A stretch of DNA of 64,000 bases, taken from NCBI RefSeq assembly GCF_000514815.1, contig NZ_AZWQ01000019.1:149925-213924 (forward strand). Reading direction: 5' to 3'. The translations under genes were made by a program, and so were the position numbers. Below the pieces are notes generated by a model. The model had not been told where the DNA came from. It searched no databases and saw nothing but the letters and a program-made list of their open reading frames with translations. Every line of letters starts with the position of its first letter. Within the stretch, counting starts at the first letter, position 1. This document shows, in pieces, positions 45,055 to 54,539 of the stretch. The stretch is from Salinispora fenicalii (lineage in GTDB: Bacteria; Actinomycetota; Actinomycetes; Mycobacteriales; Micromonosporaceae).

Positions 45055-46263
45055 ATGCCGGAGCCCCTGCCCGCCGCGCTGGCCGAAGTGCGGACGCTAC
45101 TGCTCGACACCGGGCTCACCCGGGCGGTGGCTGCCGGTCATCGCCGCGGACTTCGCCCGTCGGTGCACCGTGCAGAGCTACGACCGGTCACCCTCAAATC
45201 CGGCCCCCGCCTCCAGGTCATCACCGCGAACGGGAGCGCGCCCCACACCCGCAACCTCGACCGAGGCGCGGAAGCGGAGGCGGCGGTGGACGCGCTGCTG
45301 GCCGAGCCCTTCGGCAACTGGCACGTCGAGACCACAGCGACCACCCTGCAGCTCCGAGTCACAAAATCCGGTGCGGCACAGGTACACCGCACGGCGGCCC
45401 CGCCGGCAGCCGAGCCGGTCGGCCACGACCGGACGAAGGCCCACCTACTCGATCCCGGTGACCCGATCTTCACCGTGATCGGTGGGTCGGCGGCCAAGCG
45501 GCGGCAGGTGGACGCCTTTCTACGGGCGCTCGCCGCGACACTCCCGGACGGGCTCCACGGCCCACTGCGCGTGGTCGATCTGGGCTGCGGGAACGCCTAC
45601 CTGACCTTCGCCGCGTACCGCTGGTTGACCCAACAGGGCATCGATGTCCACCTGGTCGGCGTTGACATCCGCGAAGACCAGCGCCAACGCAACACCGAGC
45701 TGGCTCGACAGCTCGGTTGGGCCGATCAGGTGCGTTTCGTGGCGGGAACGATCACCGATGCGGCCGTTGGCCCCGACCCTGATCTGGTGCTGGCCCTGCA
45801 CGCCTGCGACACCGCCACCGACGAGGCGCTCGCGCGGGCTGTGCAGTGGGGGTCTCGCTGGGTGCTCGCGGCGCCCTGTTGCCACCACGACCTCGCCGCC
45901 CAGCTCCGCTCTCAGCCCACCCCGCCCCCGTACGAGCTGCTCACTCGGCAGGGCATCCTCCGCGAACGGTTCGCCGACGTACTCACCGACGCGGTCCGGG
46001 CCGGACTGTTACGGCTGCACGGCTACCGGGCCGAAGTGGTCGAGTTCGTTGACTCCCGCCACACACCGCGCAACCTGCTTATTCGGGCCCGCCACACCGG
46101 AGCGTCCCCGACTGGTGAGCACTGGGCGCAGTACCGGACGCTGGTTGACGGTTGGCGGGTCACGCCGAGGCTAGCGACCCTGCTCGGCACACCAGCCGGC
46201 ACGACCGCGACAGAGCCGACTAGCCGCCCGGCGGGCATCACCACCGACCCGACCGACCGATAG
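45055..46263 (+). CDS. class I SAM-dependent methyltransferase
   Basis: A 402-residue protein with an N-terminal domain (AVAAGHRRGLRPSVHRAELRPVTL) and a Rossmann methyltransferase domain: LRVVDLGCGNAYLTFAAYRWL, LVGVDIREDQRQRN, and ALHACDTATDEALARA with APCCHHDLAAQL. This matches Methyltransf_32/GSTCD-like enzymes of unknown target. CCGGAGGA precedes ATG 45055. The last codons repeat a 40-base unit that spans and duplicates the stop region. Confidence 0.85.
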   Translation: MPEPLPAALAEVRTLLLDTGLTRAVAAGHRRGLRPSVHRAELRPVTLKSGPRLQVITANGSAPHTRNLDRGAEAEAAVDALLAEPFGNWHVETTATTLQLRVTKSGAAQVHRTAAPPAAEPVGHDRTKAHLLDPGDPIFTVIGGSAAKRRQVDAFLRALAATLPDGLHGPLRVVDLGCGNAYLTFAAYRWLTQQGIDVHLVGVDIREDQRQRNTELARQLGWADQVRFVAGTITDAAVGPDPDLVLALHACDTATDEALARAVQWGSRWVLAAPCCHHDLAAQLRSQPTPPPYELLTRQGILRERFADVLTDAVRAGLLRLHGYRAEVVEFVDSRHTPRNLLIRARHTGASPTGEHWAQYRTLVDGWRVTPRLATLLGTPAGTTATEPTSRPAGITTDPTDR

Positions 46264-46300
46264 CCGACCGGCGGGCATCACCACCGACCCGACCGACCGA
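46221..46300. repeat. 40-bp tandem duplication over the methyltransferase stop
   Basis: 46221-46260 and 46261-46300 are identical except for one base. The second copy begins with the TAG stop of the methyltransferase gene. The first copy reads TAGCCG in a different position of the frame, so the duplication altered the C-terminal residues. Confidence 0.9.
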
Positions 46301-46430
46301 CCGACTCAGCATCCACAGTGGTTACTCACTAACCACGGCCGCCGTACTACCCTCAAGCTACGCACCGTCGAGTGTCGATTCTGGATGATGCGAAGACTGC
46401 ACCAGGCCGAGGGGAGGAAGATCAGCTGGG

Positions 46431-46847
46431 ATGGCTTCGGGAGAGGGAACCGCACAGGCAGCGTTCGCCCGCTTCGTCCGGCGCGCCATCGACCATGCCC
46501 GCGCAGAGCGCGGCTGGACGGTGACCGACCTGGCGGCCCAGACCGGGATCGGCCGCTCCACCGTCTTCCGCTGGCTCGCCGGTGACTGGCATGACTACCC
46601 CGAGTTGGCCAAGGTACGGGGCTTCTGCGTCGCGCTCGATCTACCCGTGGCCGCCGCGTTCCGCGCTCTCGGTCTGCCGGAGGCCGGCGCCCCGCTGCCT
46701 CGACACGGCAACGACGGCCCGGTCGAGGCCGATGTCCGGGCGATCCTCGAACGCCTCGCCGACCCGGCGTTGTCGGTCGAGGAGAAGCACCACATCCGGG
46801 ATCTGCTGCGCTACCTGGCCCAGCGCCCAGTCCGCCAGCCGGACTGA
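46431..46847 (+). CDS. XRE-family regulator
   Basis: A 138-residue protein. Helix-turn-helix: AFARFVRRAIDHARAERGWTVTDLAAQTGIGRSTVFRWLAGDW, then an acidic C-terminal half (VEADVRAILERLADPALSVEEKHHIRDLLRYL). The start ATG 46431 lies after GGGGAGGAAG, a bit distant. It is convergent with recQ; duplicated sequence occupies the 3' end. Confidence 0.85.
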   Translation: MASGEGTAQAAFARFVRRAIDHARAERGWTVTDLAAQTGIGRSTVFRWLAGDWHDYPELAKVRGFCVALDLPVAAAFRALGLPEAGAPLPRHGNDGPVEADVRAILERLADPALSVEEKHHIRDLLRYLAQRPVRQPD

Positions 46848-46910
46848 TCCCGCAACCAGCGACCGCCAGAGTGCCGGCCGGACTGATCCCTCAACCAGCG
46901 ACGGCCAGGG
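46833..46910. repeat. 34-base spaced repeat between XRE and recQ ends
   Basis: The string CCGGACTGATCCC followed by G/T and CAACCAGCGAC occurs at 46838 and 46879. It covers the stop region of the XRE gene and the stop of recQ. Confidence 0.6.
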
Positions 46911-49029
46911 CGAGCGGAAGCACCTCCGGCGCTCCCGCCCGACGCAGTTCCCGGGCCACCATCGCCATGGTCCACCCCGAATCGACGAGGTCGTCAACGA
47001 GCAGCACCGGCCCGTCCAGTCCGGTCAGGGCACCGGCCAACTCCGACGGCAAAGTCACCGAGCCGTGCAGGGCGCGTACCCGTTGGGCGCTGTTGCCGCG
47101 TGGTCCGCCCCCGGCGGACACCACAACGGTGCCGAGCAGCGGCATTCGCCCCACCGCGGCGATCCGCCCGGCGAGGGAGGCGACCAGCCGGGCATGACGG
47201 GAGCCGACCGCGACCACTCCGACGGGGCGATGCGGCCAGGGGTCAGTGCCGTGTGCCCACTCCCGAAGCACCTCCACCACGGCGGCAACCACATCGTCGG
47301 GCGCCTCCACGTCGACCGTGCCCGGCCCGACGAGTTCGCGCAGCCGCCCGCCCCAGCCAAGATCAGAAAGGCGCCCGACGGCCCGACCGGGCAGAGCTTG
47401 CTCCGGGACGGCGATCCGCCCCTTGAGGGGAACGCCCACGGCAGCAAGGCCAGTCGGCCAGAGTTTTTTGGGGGCAACCCCGACACCGGGGCGGCCGAGG
47501 AAGGCCTCGGCTGCCCGCAGGGCGTTATCGGACAGCTCCTCGGTGAAAGTCGGTGCGGCACACCGATCGCATCGACCGCAGTCGGTTGCCCCAGCGTCGT
47601 CCAGGCACTCCCGCAGATAACGAAGGCGGCAGCCGGAGGTGGTCGCGTACTCCCGCATCGCCGCCTGTTCGGCGGTGCGGGCCGCGGCGACGCGACGCAA
47701 CCGGGCCTCGTCGTAAGTCCAGGGTTCACCGGTAGCGATCCAGCCACCGCGTACCCGGCGGACCGCGCCGTCAACGTCGAGAACCTTGAGCATCAGCTCC
47801 AGCCGGGTGCGGCGCAGGTCCACGATCGGCTCCAGCGCCGGCGTGGAGCGGGGGCGGTCGGTGGACAGGGCGGCCAGCACCGACCGCACCTGATCCTCGG
47901 GCGGGAAGGCCAGCGTGGCGAAGTATCGCCAGATCGCGGCGTCCTCGGCACCGCCGGGCAGCAGCAGCACCTCGGCGTGGGCGACAGCCCGGCCGGCCCG
48001 GCCGACCTGCTGGTAGTACGCGATCGGCGACGGTGGCGCGCCGAGGTGTACCACGAACCCAAGGTCGGGCTTGTCGAAACCCATCCCGAGCGCGCTCGTG
48101 GCCACCAATGCCTTGATCTTGTTGTCGAGGAGATCCTGCTCGGCGGCGCGCCGGTCCGCGTCGTCAGCCTGGCCGGTGTACGAGGCCACGGGGTAGCCCC
48201 GGGACCGAAGGAACTCGGCGGTCTCCGCCGCCGCGGCCACCGTCAACGTGTAGATGATGCCGGAGCCGGGGAGTTCGTCCAGGTGGTCGACGAGCCAGGC
48301 CAGCCGGTACGCCGGGCCGGGCAGGTTGACCACGCCGAGCCGCAGCGACTCCCGGTCCAAGCTGCCCCGCAGGACCAGGGTCTCGGGCCCCGCCCCGAGT
48401 TGGGACGTCGCACCCAGTTGCTCGGCGACGTCCTGGGTGACCCGGGCGTTGGCGGTGGCCGTGGTGGCGAGCACCGGCGTACCGGCCGGCAGGTTACCGA
48501 GGAACGTCCGCAGCCGGCGATAGTCGGGGCGGAAGTCGTGCCCCCAGTCGGAGACGCAGTGCGCCTCATCCACCACGAGCAGCCCGGTGGTGGCTGCCAG
48601 CTTCGGCAGTACGGTGTCCCGGAAGTCCGGGTTGTTGAGCCGTTCTGGGCTGATCAGGAGCACGTCCACCGCCCCGGCGTGAATCTCCCCGGTGATCTCG
48701 TCCCACTCGTCGAGGTTCGCGGAGTTGATGGTCCGGGCGCGGATGCCGGCCCGGACAGCCGCATCGACCTGGTTCCGCATCAACGCCAGCAACGGGGAGA
48801 CGATCACCGTCGGTCCGTGCTCGCCGGCCGTCCGCAGCAGCGCGGTGGCCACGAAGTAGACCGCTGACTTACCCCAACCGGTGCGCTGGACGCAGAGCAC
48901 CCGCCGCCGGTCGACCACCAGCGCCTCGATCGCCCGCCACTGGTCGTCGCGGAGCCGGGCGTCTTCACCGGCCAGCCGCCGCAGCACCGTCTCAGCCTGC
49001 TCGCGTACCGCCGTTCGATCCTGGCCCAT
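46891..49029 (-). CDS. recQ: RecQ-family DNA helicase fused to a phosphoribosyltransferase domain
   Basis: A 712-residue protein. Helicase motifs: QRTGWGKS (Walker A, about residue 50), VVDEAHCVSDWGHDFRPDYRRL (DEVH-type box), ATTATAN, VATSALGMGFDKPDLGFVVHLG and QQVGRAGRA. A zinc site follows (CRLRYLRECLDDAG then CGRCDRC). The last 110 residues are a type I phosphoribosyltransferase fold with LLVDDLVDSGWTMAMVARELRRAG, the PRPP-binding loop. This fusion is known in actinobacteria. The helicase unwinds DNA during repair; the role of the transferase part is unclear. Confidence 0.93.
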   Translation of the reverse strand: MGQDRTAVREQAETVLRRLAGEDARLRDDQWRAIEALVVDRRRVLCVQRTGWGKSAVYFVATALLRTAGEHGPTVIVSPLLALMRNQVDAAVRAGIRARTINSANLDEWDEITGEIHAGAVDVLLISPERLNNPDFRDTVLPKLAATTGLLVVDEAHCVSDWGHDFRPDYRRLRTFLGNLPAGTPVLATTATANARVTQDVAEQLGATSQLGAGPETLVLRGSLDRESLRLGVVNLPGPAYRLAWLVDHLDELPGSGIIYTLTVAAAAETAEFLRSRGYPVASYTGQADDADRRAAEQDLLDNKIKALVATSALGMGFDKPDLGFVVHLGAPPSPIAYYQQVGRAGRAVAHAEVLLLPGGAEDAAIWRYFATLAFPPEDQVRSVLAALSTDRPRSTPALEPIVDLRRTRLELMLKVLDVDGAVRRVRGGWIATGEPWTYDEARLRRVAAARTAEQAAMREYATTSGCRLRYLRECLDDAGATDCGRCDRCAAPTFTEELSDNALRAAEAFLGRPGVGVAPKKLWPTGLAAVGVPLKGRIAVPEQALPGRAVGRLSDLGWGGRLRELVGPGTVDVEAPDDVVAAVVEVLREWAHGTDPWPHRPVGVVAVGSRHARLVASLAGRIAAVGRMPLLGTVVVSAGGGPRGNSAQRVRALHGSVTLPSELAGALTGLDGPVLLVDDLVDSGWTMAMVARELRRAGAPEVLPLALAVAG

Positions 49030-49133
49030 CCGGCATTTCTACCAGTACCCTCTCGTGTTGGCCGGCGGCCGTCGGCTTACCTGGCTATGTGAGGATCGAC
49101 TGCGGCATTCCCATAGCTGGAGAGGCAGCACTC

Positions 49134-49931
49134 ATGACGCAGCGAACCTGCGCCACCCCCCTGGTCCGAAGGGCCACCGTCGGCTCAGCCACCTTCCTGG
49201 CCGCCGGTGTTCTGCTGGCGGGGTGCGGACTGACGAGTAGCGAGCCGCCACCGCCCCCCACGCCGAAGGACGCCCTGCTCGCCGCGGTGCCGGACGAGGA
49301 GACGCCGGCGTTCCGCTTCTCCGCCGTGGACGCCGCCGGCACCCCGGTCACTGGCTCAGTTGACCCGACCGGCAAGGGGATGGAGCTGAACATCGCCCTA
49401 CCCGAGGCCGAGTCGAATTTCAGCCTGACGATGTCTTTCCGGGTGGTTGACCAGCGCTCCTGGTTGAAGGCGCACTTCGAGGACGCGGTGGAGCTGAACG
49501 AGCTACTCGAATTGCCGCGGCAGTGGATGGAGCTGGACCAGAGCAAGCTGTCGAGTCCGCAGGTGTATGACGGCGCCGACATCGGCAACGCCGGTGTGAT
49601 CATCCGGGCCGCCGACACGGTGCAGCAGCAGGTCGACGGCTCCTACACCGGCACGGTCAACCTGACCGATGAGCCGGAGATCGCCGAGGCGGTGACCGAG
49701 GTGGACATCGCGGAGTTAGGCGAGCAAGCGACATCGATCCCGTTCACAGCGGTGATCGGGAGCGACGGCCACCTCGACACGCTGACCATGGACCTCCCTG
49801 CCGTTGACGAGCAACCGGCCACCGAGTACCTGGTGCGGTACTACGACTACGGCAACGCGCCGACGGTCGCTCCCCCCACTGGTGACGTGACGCCAGCACC
49901 GGCCGCGGCGTACGAGATCTTGGACGAGTGA
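49134..49931 (+). CDS. LppX/LprAFG-like lipoprotein
   Basis: A 265-residue precursor: basic start, hydrophobic run and lipobox LLAGC (Cys31) give a lipid-anchored cell-surface protein. The rest contains FRFSAVDAAGTPVTGSVDPTGKGM and later YTGTVNLTDEP and LDTLTMDLPA, an alternating beta pattern like the one-sided sandwich of LppX/LprG-type lipoproteins that carry lipids. ATG 49134 has GGAGAGG upstream; ATG 49089 gives no signal peptide at the right place. Divergent from recQ. Confidence 0.75.
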   Translation: MTQRTCATPLVRRATVGSATFLAAGVLLAGCGLTSSEPPPPPTPKDALLAAVPDEETPAFRFSAVDAAGTPVTGSVDPTGKGMELNIALPEAESNFSLTMSFRVVDQRSWLKAHFEDAVELNELLELPRQWMELDQSKLSSPQVYDGADIGNAGVIIRAADTVQQQVDGSYTGTVNLTDEPEIAEAVTEVDIAELGEQATSIPFTAVIGSDGHLDTLTMDLPAVDEQPATEYLVRYYDYGNAPTVAPPTGDVTPAPAAAYEILDE

Positions 49932-49958
49932 GCGGACGGCGGCGGGGCGCTGCCACCA

Positions 49959-50705
49959 TCACCGACCCAGGACCGACCCGCCGTTGACACCGAGGACCTG
50001 CCCGGTGACGTAGCCGGCGGCGGGGCCGGCGAGGTAGCGGACCGCCGCGGCGATCTCCTCCGGGGTGCCGGCTCGACCGACCAGCGTGGCCGCGACCTGC
50101 CGGGCGTGCCCTTCGGGGGTCATCCGGCCGCCGAAGAACTCGGTGTCCGCGACGTACCCGGGGCTGACCACGTTGACCGTGATCTGGTCCGGCCCGAGCC
50201 GCACCGCCAGGTCGTACGCCCAGCCGTGCAGTGCGGCCTTCGCCGCGGAGTACGGCCCGCCGCCGCCCCGCTGCGCCACGCTCGAGCTGACCAGAACCAC
50301 CCGACCACCGGGGCGCCGCAGTGCCGGCCGCAGCGCCTCAGTGAGCAGGACGGCGGTGAGCAGGTTCGCCTCGAGATTGGCCCGCCACTGCTCGGCGACC
50401 CCAGCCAGGGTGTCGGGTTCCCCACCGAGGTAGCCCCCGGCGTTGTTGACGACCACGTCGACTGCCCGGCCATCGACCGCCTCGACCACCCGAGAAACCT
50501 GCTGCGGATCAGCCAGGTCCGCCACCACCGCCCGGACCGCGCCGGGTCGGGCGAGGTCCCAGGAGAGCCGAGCCGTGGTGGCCCGCAGCGTCTCCTCCCG
50601 CCGGCCCACGACGAGCACATCGAAGCCGTCAACGGCGAGCGCCTCTGCGGTGGCTGCCCCGATCCCGGTGCCGCCTCCACTGATCACGGCCAGCCGCTCG
50701 CCCAT
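49959..50705 (-). CDS. short-chain dehydrogenase/reductase
   Basis: A 248-residue classical SDR: cofactor loop SGGGTGIGAATAEAL (residues about 9-23), VVNNAGGYLGGE, Ser in VLVSSSVAQRGGG, Tyr/Lys in PYSAAKAAL, and C-terminal VTGQVLGVNGGS. VVGRREET after strand 2 suggests NADP(H). ATG 50705 has GAAGGGGGA upstream. Its start is divergent from trkH. Substrate unknown. Confidence 0.88.
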   Translation of the reverse strand: MGERLAVISGGGTGIGAATAEALAVDGFDVLVVGRREETLRATTARLSWDLARPGAVRAVVADLADPQQVSRVVEAVDGRAVDVVVNNAGGYLGGEPDTLAGVAEQWRANLEANLLTAVLLTEALRPALRRPGGRVVLVSSSVAQRGGGGPYSAAKAALHGWAYDLAVRLGPDQITVNVVSPGYVADTEFFGGRMTPEGHARQVAATLVGRAGTPEEIAAAVRYLAGPAAGYVTGQVLGVNGGSVLGR

Positions 50706-50863
50706 GCACTGTCCCCCTTCGAAGCCACCGTCGATCAGGAGGTTAGCGGGATACGCCCGCATCGGGGTGCCACCGGCCGTAGGTTGACCTGAAACGCCCA
50801 CTGAAGGCCGGTTTATCCTCGCTGGTCGACCCCCGGAGTGCCGTTTCCACCCCGCCCCTCCCG

Positions 50864-52219
50864 GTGAAAAGTGAAGATTGTCGGGTGCATTGGCTGTTAC
50901 GGCGCCCCGTTCGACTGGTGCCGGTCTGGTTCGGCACAACGATCCTCATCGGCACCTTCGCGCTGATGCTGCCATGGGCGACCGGCCAACAGCGGCACAC
51001 CCCGTTCGTCACCGCCCTCTTCACCTCCGCCTCCGCGGTCTCGGTGACCGGCCTGGCCGTGGTGGACACGCCAAACTACTGGAATGACTTCGGCCTAGCG
51101 GTGATCACCATCCTCACCCAGGTCGGTGGGCTCGGCATCGTGACCGGCGCGACCCTGGTCATCCTGGTGGTATCCCACCGACTCGGACTGCGTAACCGGC
51201 TACTCGTGCAGGCCGAGACCGCCGAATTCGGCCTCGGTGATGTCCGCCGGCTGCTGTTCCGGATCGCCGCCATCGCGCTGACCGCCGAGGCGATCATCAC
51301 CATCGTCCTGACGCTCCGCCTGTGGGGTAAGTACGACTACGCCTTCGGCGAGGCGCTCTGGGTCGGCGTCTTCCATGCCGTCCAGGCCTTCAACAACGGC
51401 GGCTTCGCCCTTTACAGCGACGGCCTGCTCGGATTCTCCAGCGACGCCTGGCTCATCCTGCCGATGGCGTTCGGGGCACTCCTCGGCGGACTCGGCTTCC
51501 CGGCCCTGTTCGAGGCCGTCCGAGGTAGGCGCCACCCGACGAGCTGGTCGATCTCCACCAAGCTCACCATCTGGGGCAGCGCGACGCTGCTGATCGTCGG
51601 CTTCCTCGCCCTCTTGGCCGCCGAATGGTCCAACCCGTACACGCTCGGCATTCGCCCGTGGCCGGAGAAGATCCTCGCCGCGTTCGCCCAGAACGCGTTC
51701 TTCCGTACCGGCGGATTCCATGTGATCAACATCGAGGCGCTGGGCGAGGAGAGCATCCCGGCGATCACCGCACTGATGTTCATTGGCGGCGGCAGCGCCA
51801 GCACCGCCGGTGGCATCAAGGTCAGCACCTTCTTCCTCCTCGCCTTCGTGATCTGGGCCGAGCTGCGGGGCGAGCCAGATGTCACCATCCGGCACCGCCG
51901 GATCGCCACCGCCAGTCAACGACAGGCGGTCACGGTGGCACTGCTCGGGGTGGCACTCGTGTTCGCCGGCACGGTGACGTTGATCCTGCTGACCGAGGGG
52001 ACGCCCCACCACGTGGCGCTCTTCGAGGTGACCTCGGCCTTCAGCACCGCCGGCCTCTCCCTCGGCGTCGCGCCCAACCTGCCCGACAGCGGGCAGTACG
52101 TACTTATTGTTCTGATGTATGTCGGTAGGGTCGGGTCGCTGACCCTAGGGTCGGCGCTCGCGCTGAACACCCGACGACGGCTGTACCGCTACCCGGAGGA
52201 GCAACCCCTTGTCGGCTAG
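50864..52219 (+). CDS. TrkH/KtrB-family potassium transporter
   Basis: A 451-residue membrane protein with the four pore-loop repeats: SASAVSVTGLAVVDTPNYWN, AFNNGGFALYSDG, FRTGGFHVINIEAL and SAFSTAGLSLGV. Selectivity Gly residues and GGGSASTAGGIKV are present. GTG 50864 is the likely start (GTG 50885 also possible); an in-frame TTA codon lies at 50897-50899, near the N-terminus. The next gene encodes the regulatory TrkA/KtrA subunit. The pair imports potassium. Confidence 0.93.
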   Translation: MKSEDCRVHWLLRRPVRLVPVWFGTTILIGTFALMLPWATGQQRHTPFVTALFTSASAVSVTGLAVVDTPNYWNDFGLAVITILTQVGGLGIVTGATLVILVVSHRLGLRNRLLVQAETAEFGLGDVRRLLFRIAAIALTAEAIITIVLTLRLWGKYDYAFGEALWVGVFHAVQAFNNGGFALYSDGLLGFSSDAWLILPMAFGALLGGLGFPALFEAVRGRRHPTSWSISTKLTIWGSATLLIVGFLALLAAEWSNPYTLGIRPWPEKILAAFAQNAFFRTGGFHVINIEALGEESIPAITALMFIGGGSASTAGGIKVSTFFLLAFVIWAELRGEPDVTIRHRRIATASQRQAVTVALLGVALVFAGTVTLILLTEGTPHHVALFEVTSAFSTAGLSLGVAPNLPDSGQYVLIVLMYVGRVGSLTLGSALALNTRRRLYRYPEEQPLVG

Positions 52220-52877
52220 GAGAGACCAACACAGCGGGGTCATCGTGGTCGGGCTCGGACGCTTCGGCTCCCACGTCGCCGACACACTCGTGCAGCTCGA
52301 GCATCCGGTACTCGCCATCGACCAGGATGCGGAACGGGTGCAGCGGTGGGCCGACCGAATCGACCGGGTCGTGCAGGCCGATGCCACCGAAGAGGGGGCG
52401 CTGCGCCAGCTCGGCGCGGAAGACCTCGAACGCGCCGTAGTGTCCATCGGCGCCTCGATGGACGCGAGCGTGCTGTCCGTCCTAGCCCTCGCTGACCTGG
52501 GGATCCCACAGATCTGGGCGCGGGCCCGCTCGCCGGAGCACGCGAAGATCCTCACCTCGGTCGGGGCGCACCACGTGATCTTCCCCGAGGCGGAGGCCGG
52601 CGAACGGCTGGCCCACCTCATCGTCAGCCGGATGCTGGACTTCATGGAGTTCGGCGACGACTTCGCGATCGCCAAGGTCCGCACCCCGGAGAGCCTCACC
52701 GGCCGCCCGCTGCACGAGCTAACCCCACAGGACCGCCATGGAGTACGGGTGGTGGCGGCGAAACTAGCCGGGAAACGGTTCCAGGCCGCCACCGACGACA
52801 CCGTACTGGCCTCGGAGAGCATGCTGATCGTGGAGGGCACCATCGAACAGGTGCAGGCTTTCGCTGCGCTCAGCTGA
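52209..52877 (+). CDS. TrkA/KtrA-type potassium uptake regulator
   Basis: A 222-residue peripheral subunit. RCK_N: GVIVVGLGRFGSHVADTLVQLEHPVLAIDQDAERV with nucleotide-binding loop and D at strand 2, then ADATEEGALRQLG. RCK_C: FAIAKVRTPESLTGRPLHEL to the end. TTG 52209 overlaps the trkH stop by 11 bases and has GGAGGAG before it. It gates the channel with ATP/NAD(H). Confidence 0.93.
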   Translation: MSARRDQHSGVIVVGLGRFGSHVADTLVQLEHPVLAIDQDAERVQRWADRIDRVVQADATEEGALRQLGAEDLERAVVSIGASMDASVLSVLALADLGIPQIWARARSPEHAKILTSVGAHHVIFPEAEAGERLAHLIVSRMLDFMEFGDDFAIAKVRTPESLTGRPLHELTPQDRHGVRVVAAKLAGKRFQAATDDTVLASESMLIVEGTIEQVQAFAALS

Positions 52878-52949
52878 CCCCGGCGAGGCCCACCAGCCGG
52901 CGACGATGCCGTAGGTCGCGGCGGCGAATTCAGCCGGGACCGGCGGCGG

Positions 52950-54503
52950 TCACGCGGTCGCGAGCAGCTGGTCCACCGGGGCATAGTCATCGGTCAACAC
53001 CAACGCGTCGCCGACGAACTCCTGCAGCGCCGTGCCGTCCAGCACGACCGCAGCCGGGTCGACCTCGCCCAGCCGCTCTCGGATGGCGGCCAGCGGCAAC
53101 GGCGCGTCCGAGGCCACGATGACGAAGTTGGACCCCTGCTCACCGGCGAGCGCGGCCGGCGGAGCGATCAGGGCTACCTGCCGGAACTCTGCCGCGACAG
53201 TAGCCACCTCACTACGGATGAAGCGTAGGGGCGGATAGTCGATGACGTTCTGCACGTACCCGCCGCCGGGACGGATCACCCGGCGGATCTCAGCGGCCAT
53301 CTCCCGGGTAGCGAGGTGCCACGGCACCACCAGATGCCCGAAGGCGTCCCCCACCACCAGGTCCTGACTCTCCGCCGGCTCGGCGGCGACCAACATCCGG
53401 GCGTCCCCCACCACCGCGCGCAGCTCCGGCCCCTGACGCACGCCAAGCTTCTCCTCGCCCAGCTCGACCAGCCCGCCGTCAATCTCGAAGACCACGTTCT
53501 CGGTGCCCGGCCGGGTGGCGGTCAGATACCGCGGCATGGTGAAGCCACCTCCGCCCAGGTGCAGCGCGTCCAGCCGGCGCCCCGCGGGTGCGATGACATC
53601 GGCGACCGCCCCGAACCACCGGGTGTACGCGAACTCCAGGTAAGTCGGGTCGGCCAGGTCCACGTACGAGTGCCGGGCCGAGTTGAGCAGCAACGTACGC
53701 CCACTCGCCCGGCCGGGGTCGGACTCAACGCGGGCGCAGTGGTAGGCCGTCTCGATGTCACACGGGTTCGGGGCGACCGTGGTCAGTCCGGCGCCGAGCA
53801 GGCCGAGCACGGCCAGACTGGCCGACACCCGGGCCGGGCCGGTCAGCTGCTCGCCCGCCGTCCGCCCCAGCCACCAGCCGAGGATCAGCCCGGTAAGACC
53901 CAGCGAGACCGCCAGGCCGAGCAGGATCACCGTGCTGGGCAGCGCGGCCACCAACACGAAGCCGGTGACCAGGGTGGCGGTGACCGCACCCAGGGTGCCG
54001 ATCGAGGAGAGCCGACCCACGACCTGGCCGGTACGGCGCAGGTCGGACAGCTGGAGCTTGACCACCATCGGGGTGACCGCCGACAGCAGCATCGCCGGCA
54101 GGAAGACAGCCAGCGCGACAAGCAGCAGAATCGCGGAGGCCGCCCCGCCCCGCAGCACCTCCCCGGCGTACCGGACCACGGGCAGGGTCACCGCGGTGGC
54201 GATCCCGGCCAGCACCAGCGCCGGGGCCAGCAGGGTACGTGGGTCCCGACGGTCCGCCAGCCACCCGCCGACCCACGCTCCGTACGCGATCGCGGCCAAC
54301 GCGATGCCGATCACCGAGCTGGTCACCTGGAGGGTCACCCCGACGTACGGACCAACGAGGCGCAGCGCGGCCGTCTCCAGCACCAGGACTGCACCGCTGG
54401 AGAAGAAGACCAGAAACGCGGCCAGCCCTTTGGGCAGGGCGGAACCAGTCGCCGACCCGAGTCGGGCCGACCGGACGGGAGTCTGGGGCGAGGCGGAGTT
54501 CAC
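52950..54503 (-). CDS. fused MFS-spermidine synthase-like protein
   Basis: A 517-residue protein. The N-terminal half has seven hydrophobic segments (AAFLVFFSSGAVLVLETAALRLVGPYVG and ASSAILL-type helices). The C-terminal part is a spermidine-synthase-like Rossmann fold: LDALHLGGGGFTMPRYL, VFEIDGGLVELGEEKLG and VVGDAFGHLVVPWHL. The polyamine-specific residues are not obvious, and the actual substrate is open. GTG 54503 starts it. Members of this fused family lie in the membrane. Confidence 0.85.
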   Translation of the reverse strand: MNSASPQTPVRSARLGSATGSALPKGLAAFLVFFSSGAVLVLETAALRLVGPYVGVTLQVTSSVIGIALAAIAYGAWVGGWLADRRDPRTLLAPALVLAGIATAVTLPVVRYAGEVLRGGAASAILLLVALAVFLPAMLLSAVTPMVVKLQLSDLRRTGQVVGRLSSIGTLGAVTATLVTGFVLVAALPSTVILLGLAVSLGLTGLILGWWLGRTAGEQLTGPARVSASLAVLGLLGAGLTTVAPNPCDIETAYHCARVESDPGRASGRTLLLNSARHSYVDLADPTYLEFAYTRWFGAVADVIAPAGRRLDALHLGGGGFTMPRYLTATRPGTENVVFEIDGGLVELGEEKLGVRQGPELRAVVGDARMLVAAEPAESQDLVVGDAFGHLVVPWHLATREMAAEIRRVIRPGGGYVQNVIDYPPLRFIRSEVATVAAEFRQVALIAPPAALAGEQGSNFVIVASDAPLPLAAIRERLGEVDPAAVVLDGTALQEFVGDALVLTDDYAPVDQLLATA

Positions 54504-54539
54504 CCGCGCGATGGTACGCAGCGAGGCTGGTCGCCCGAG

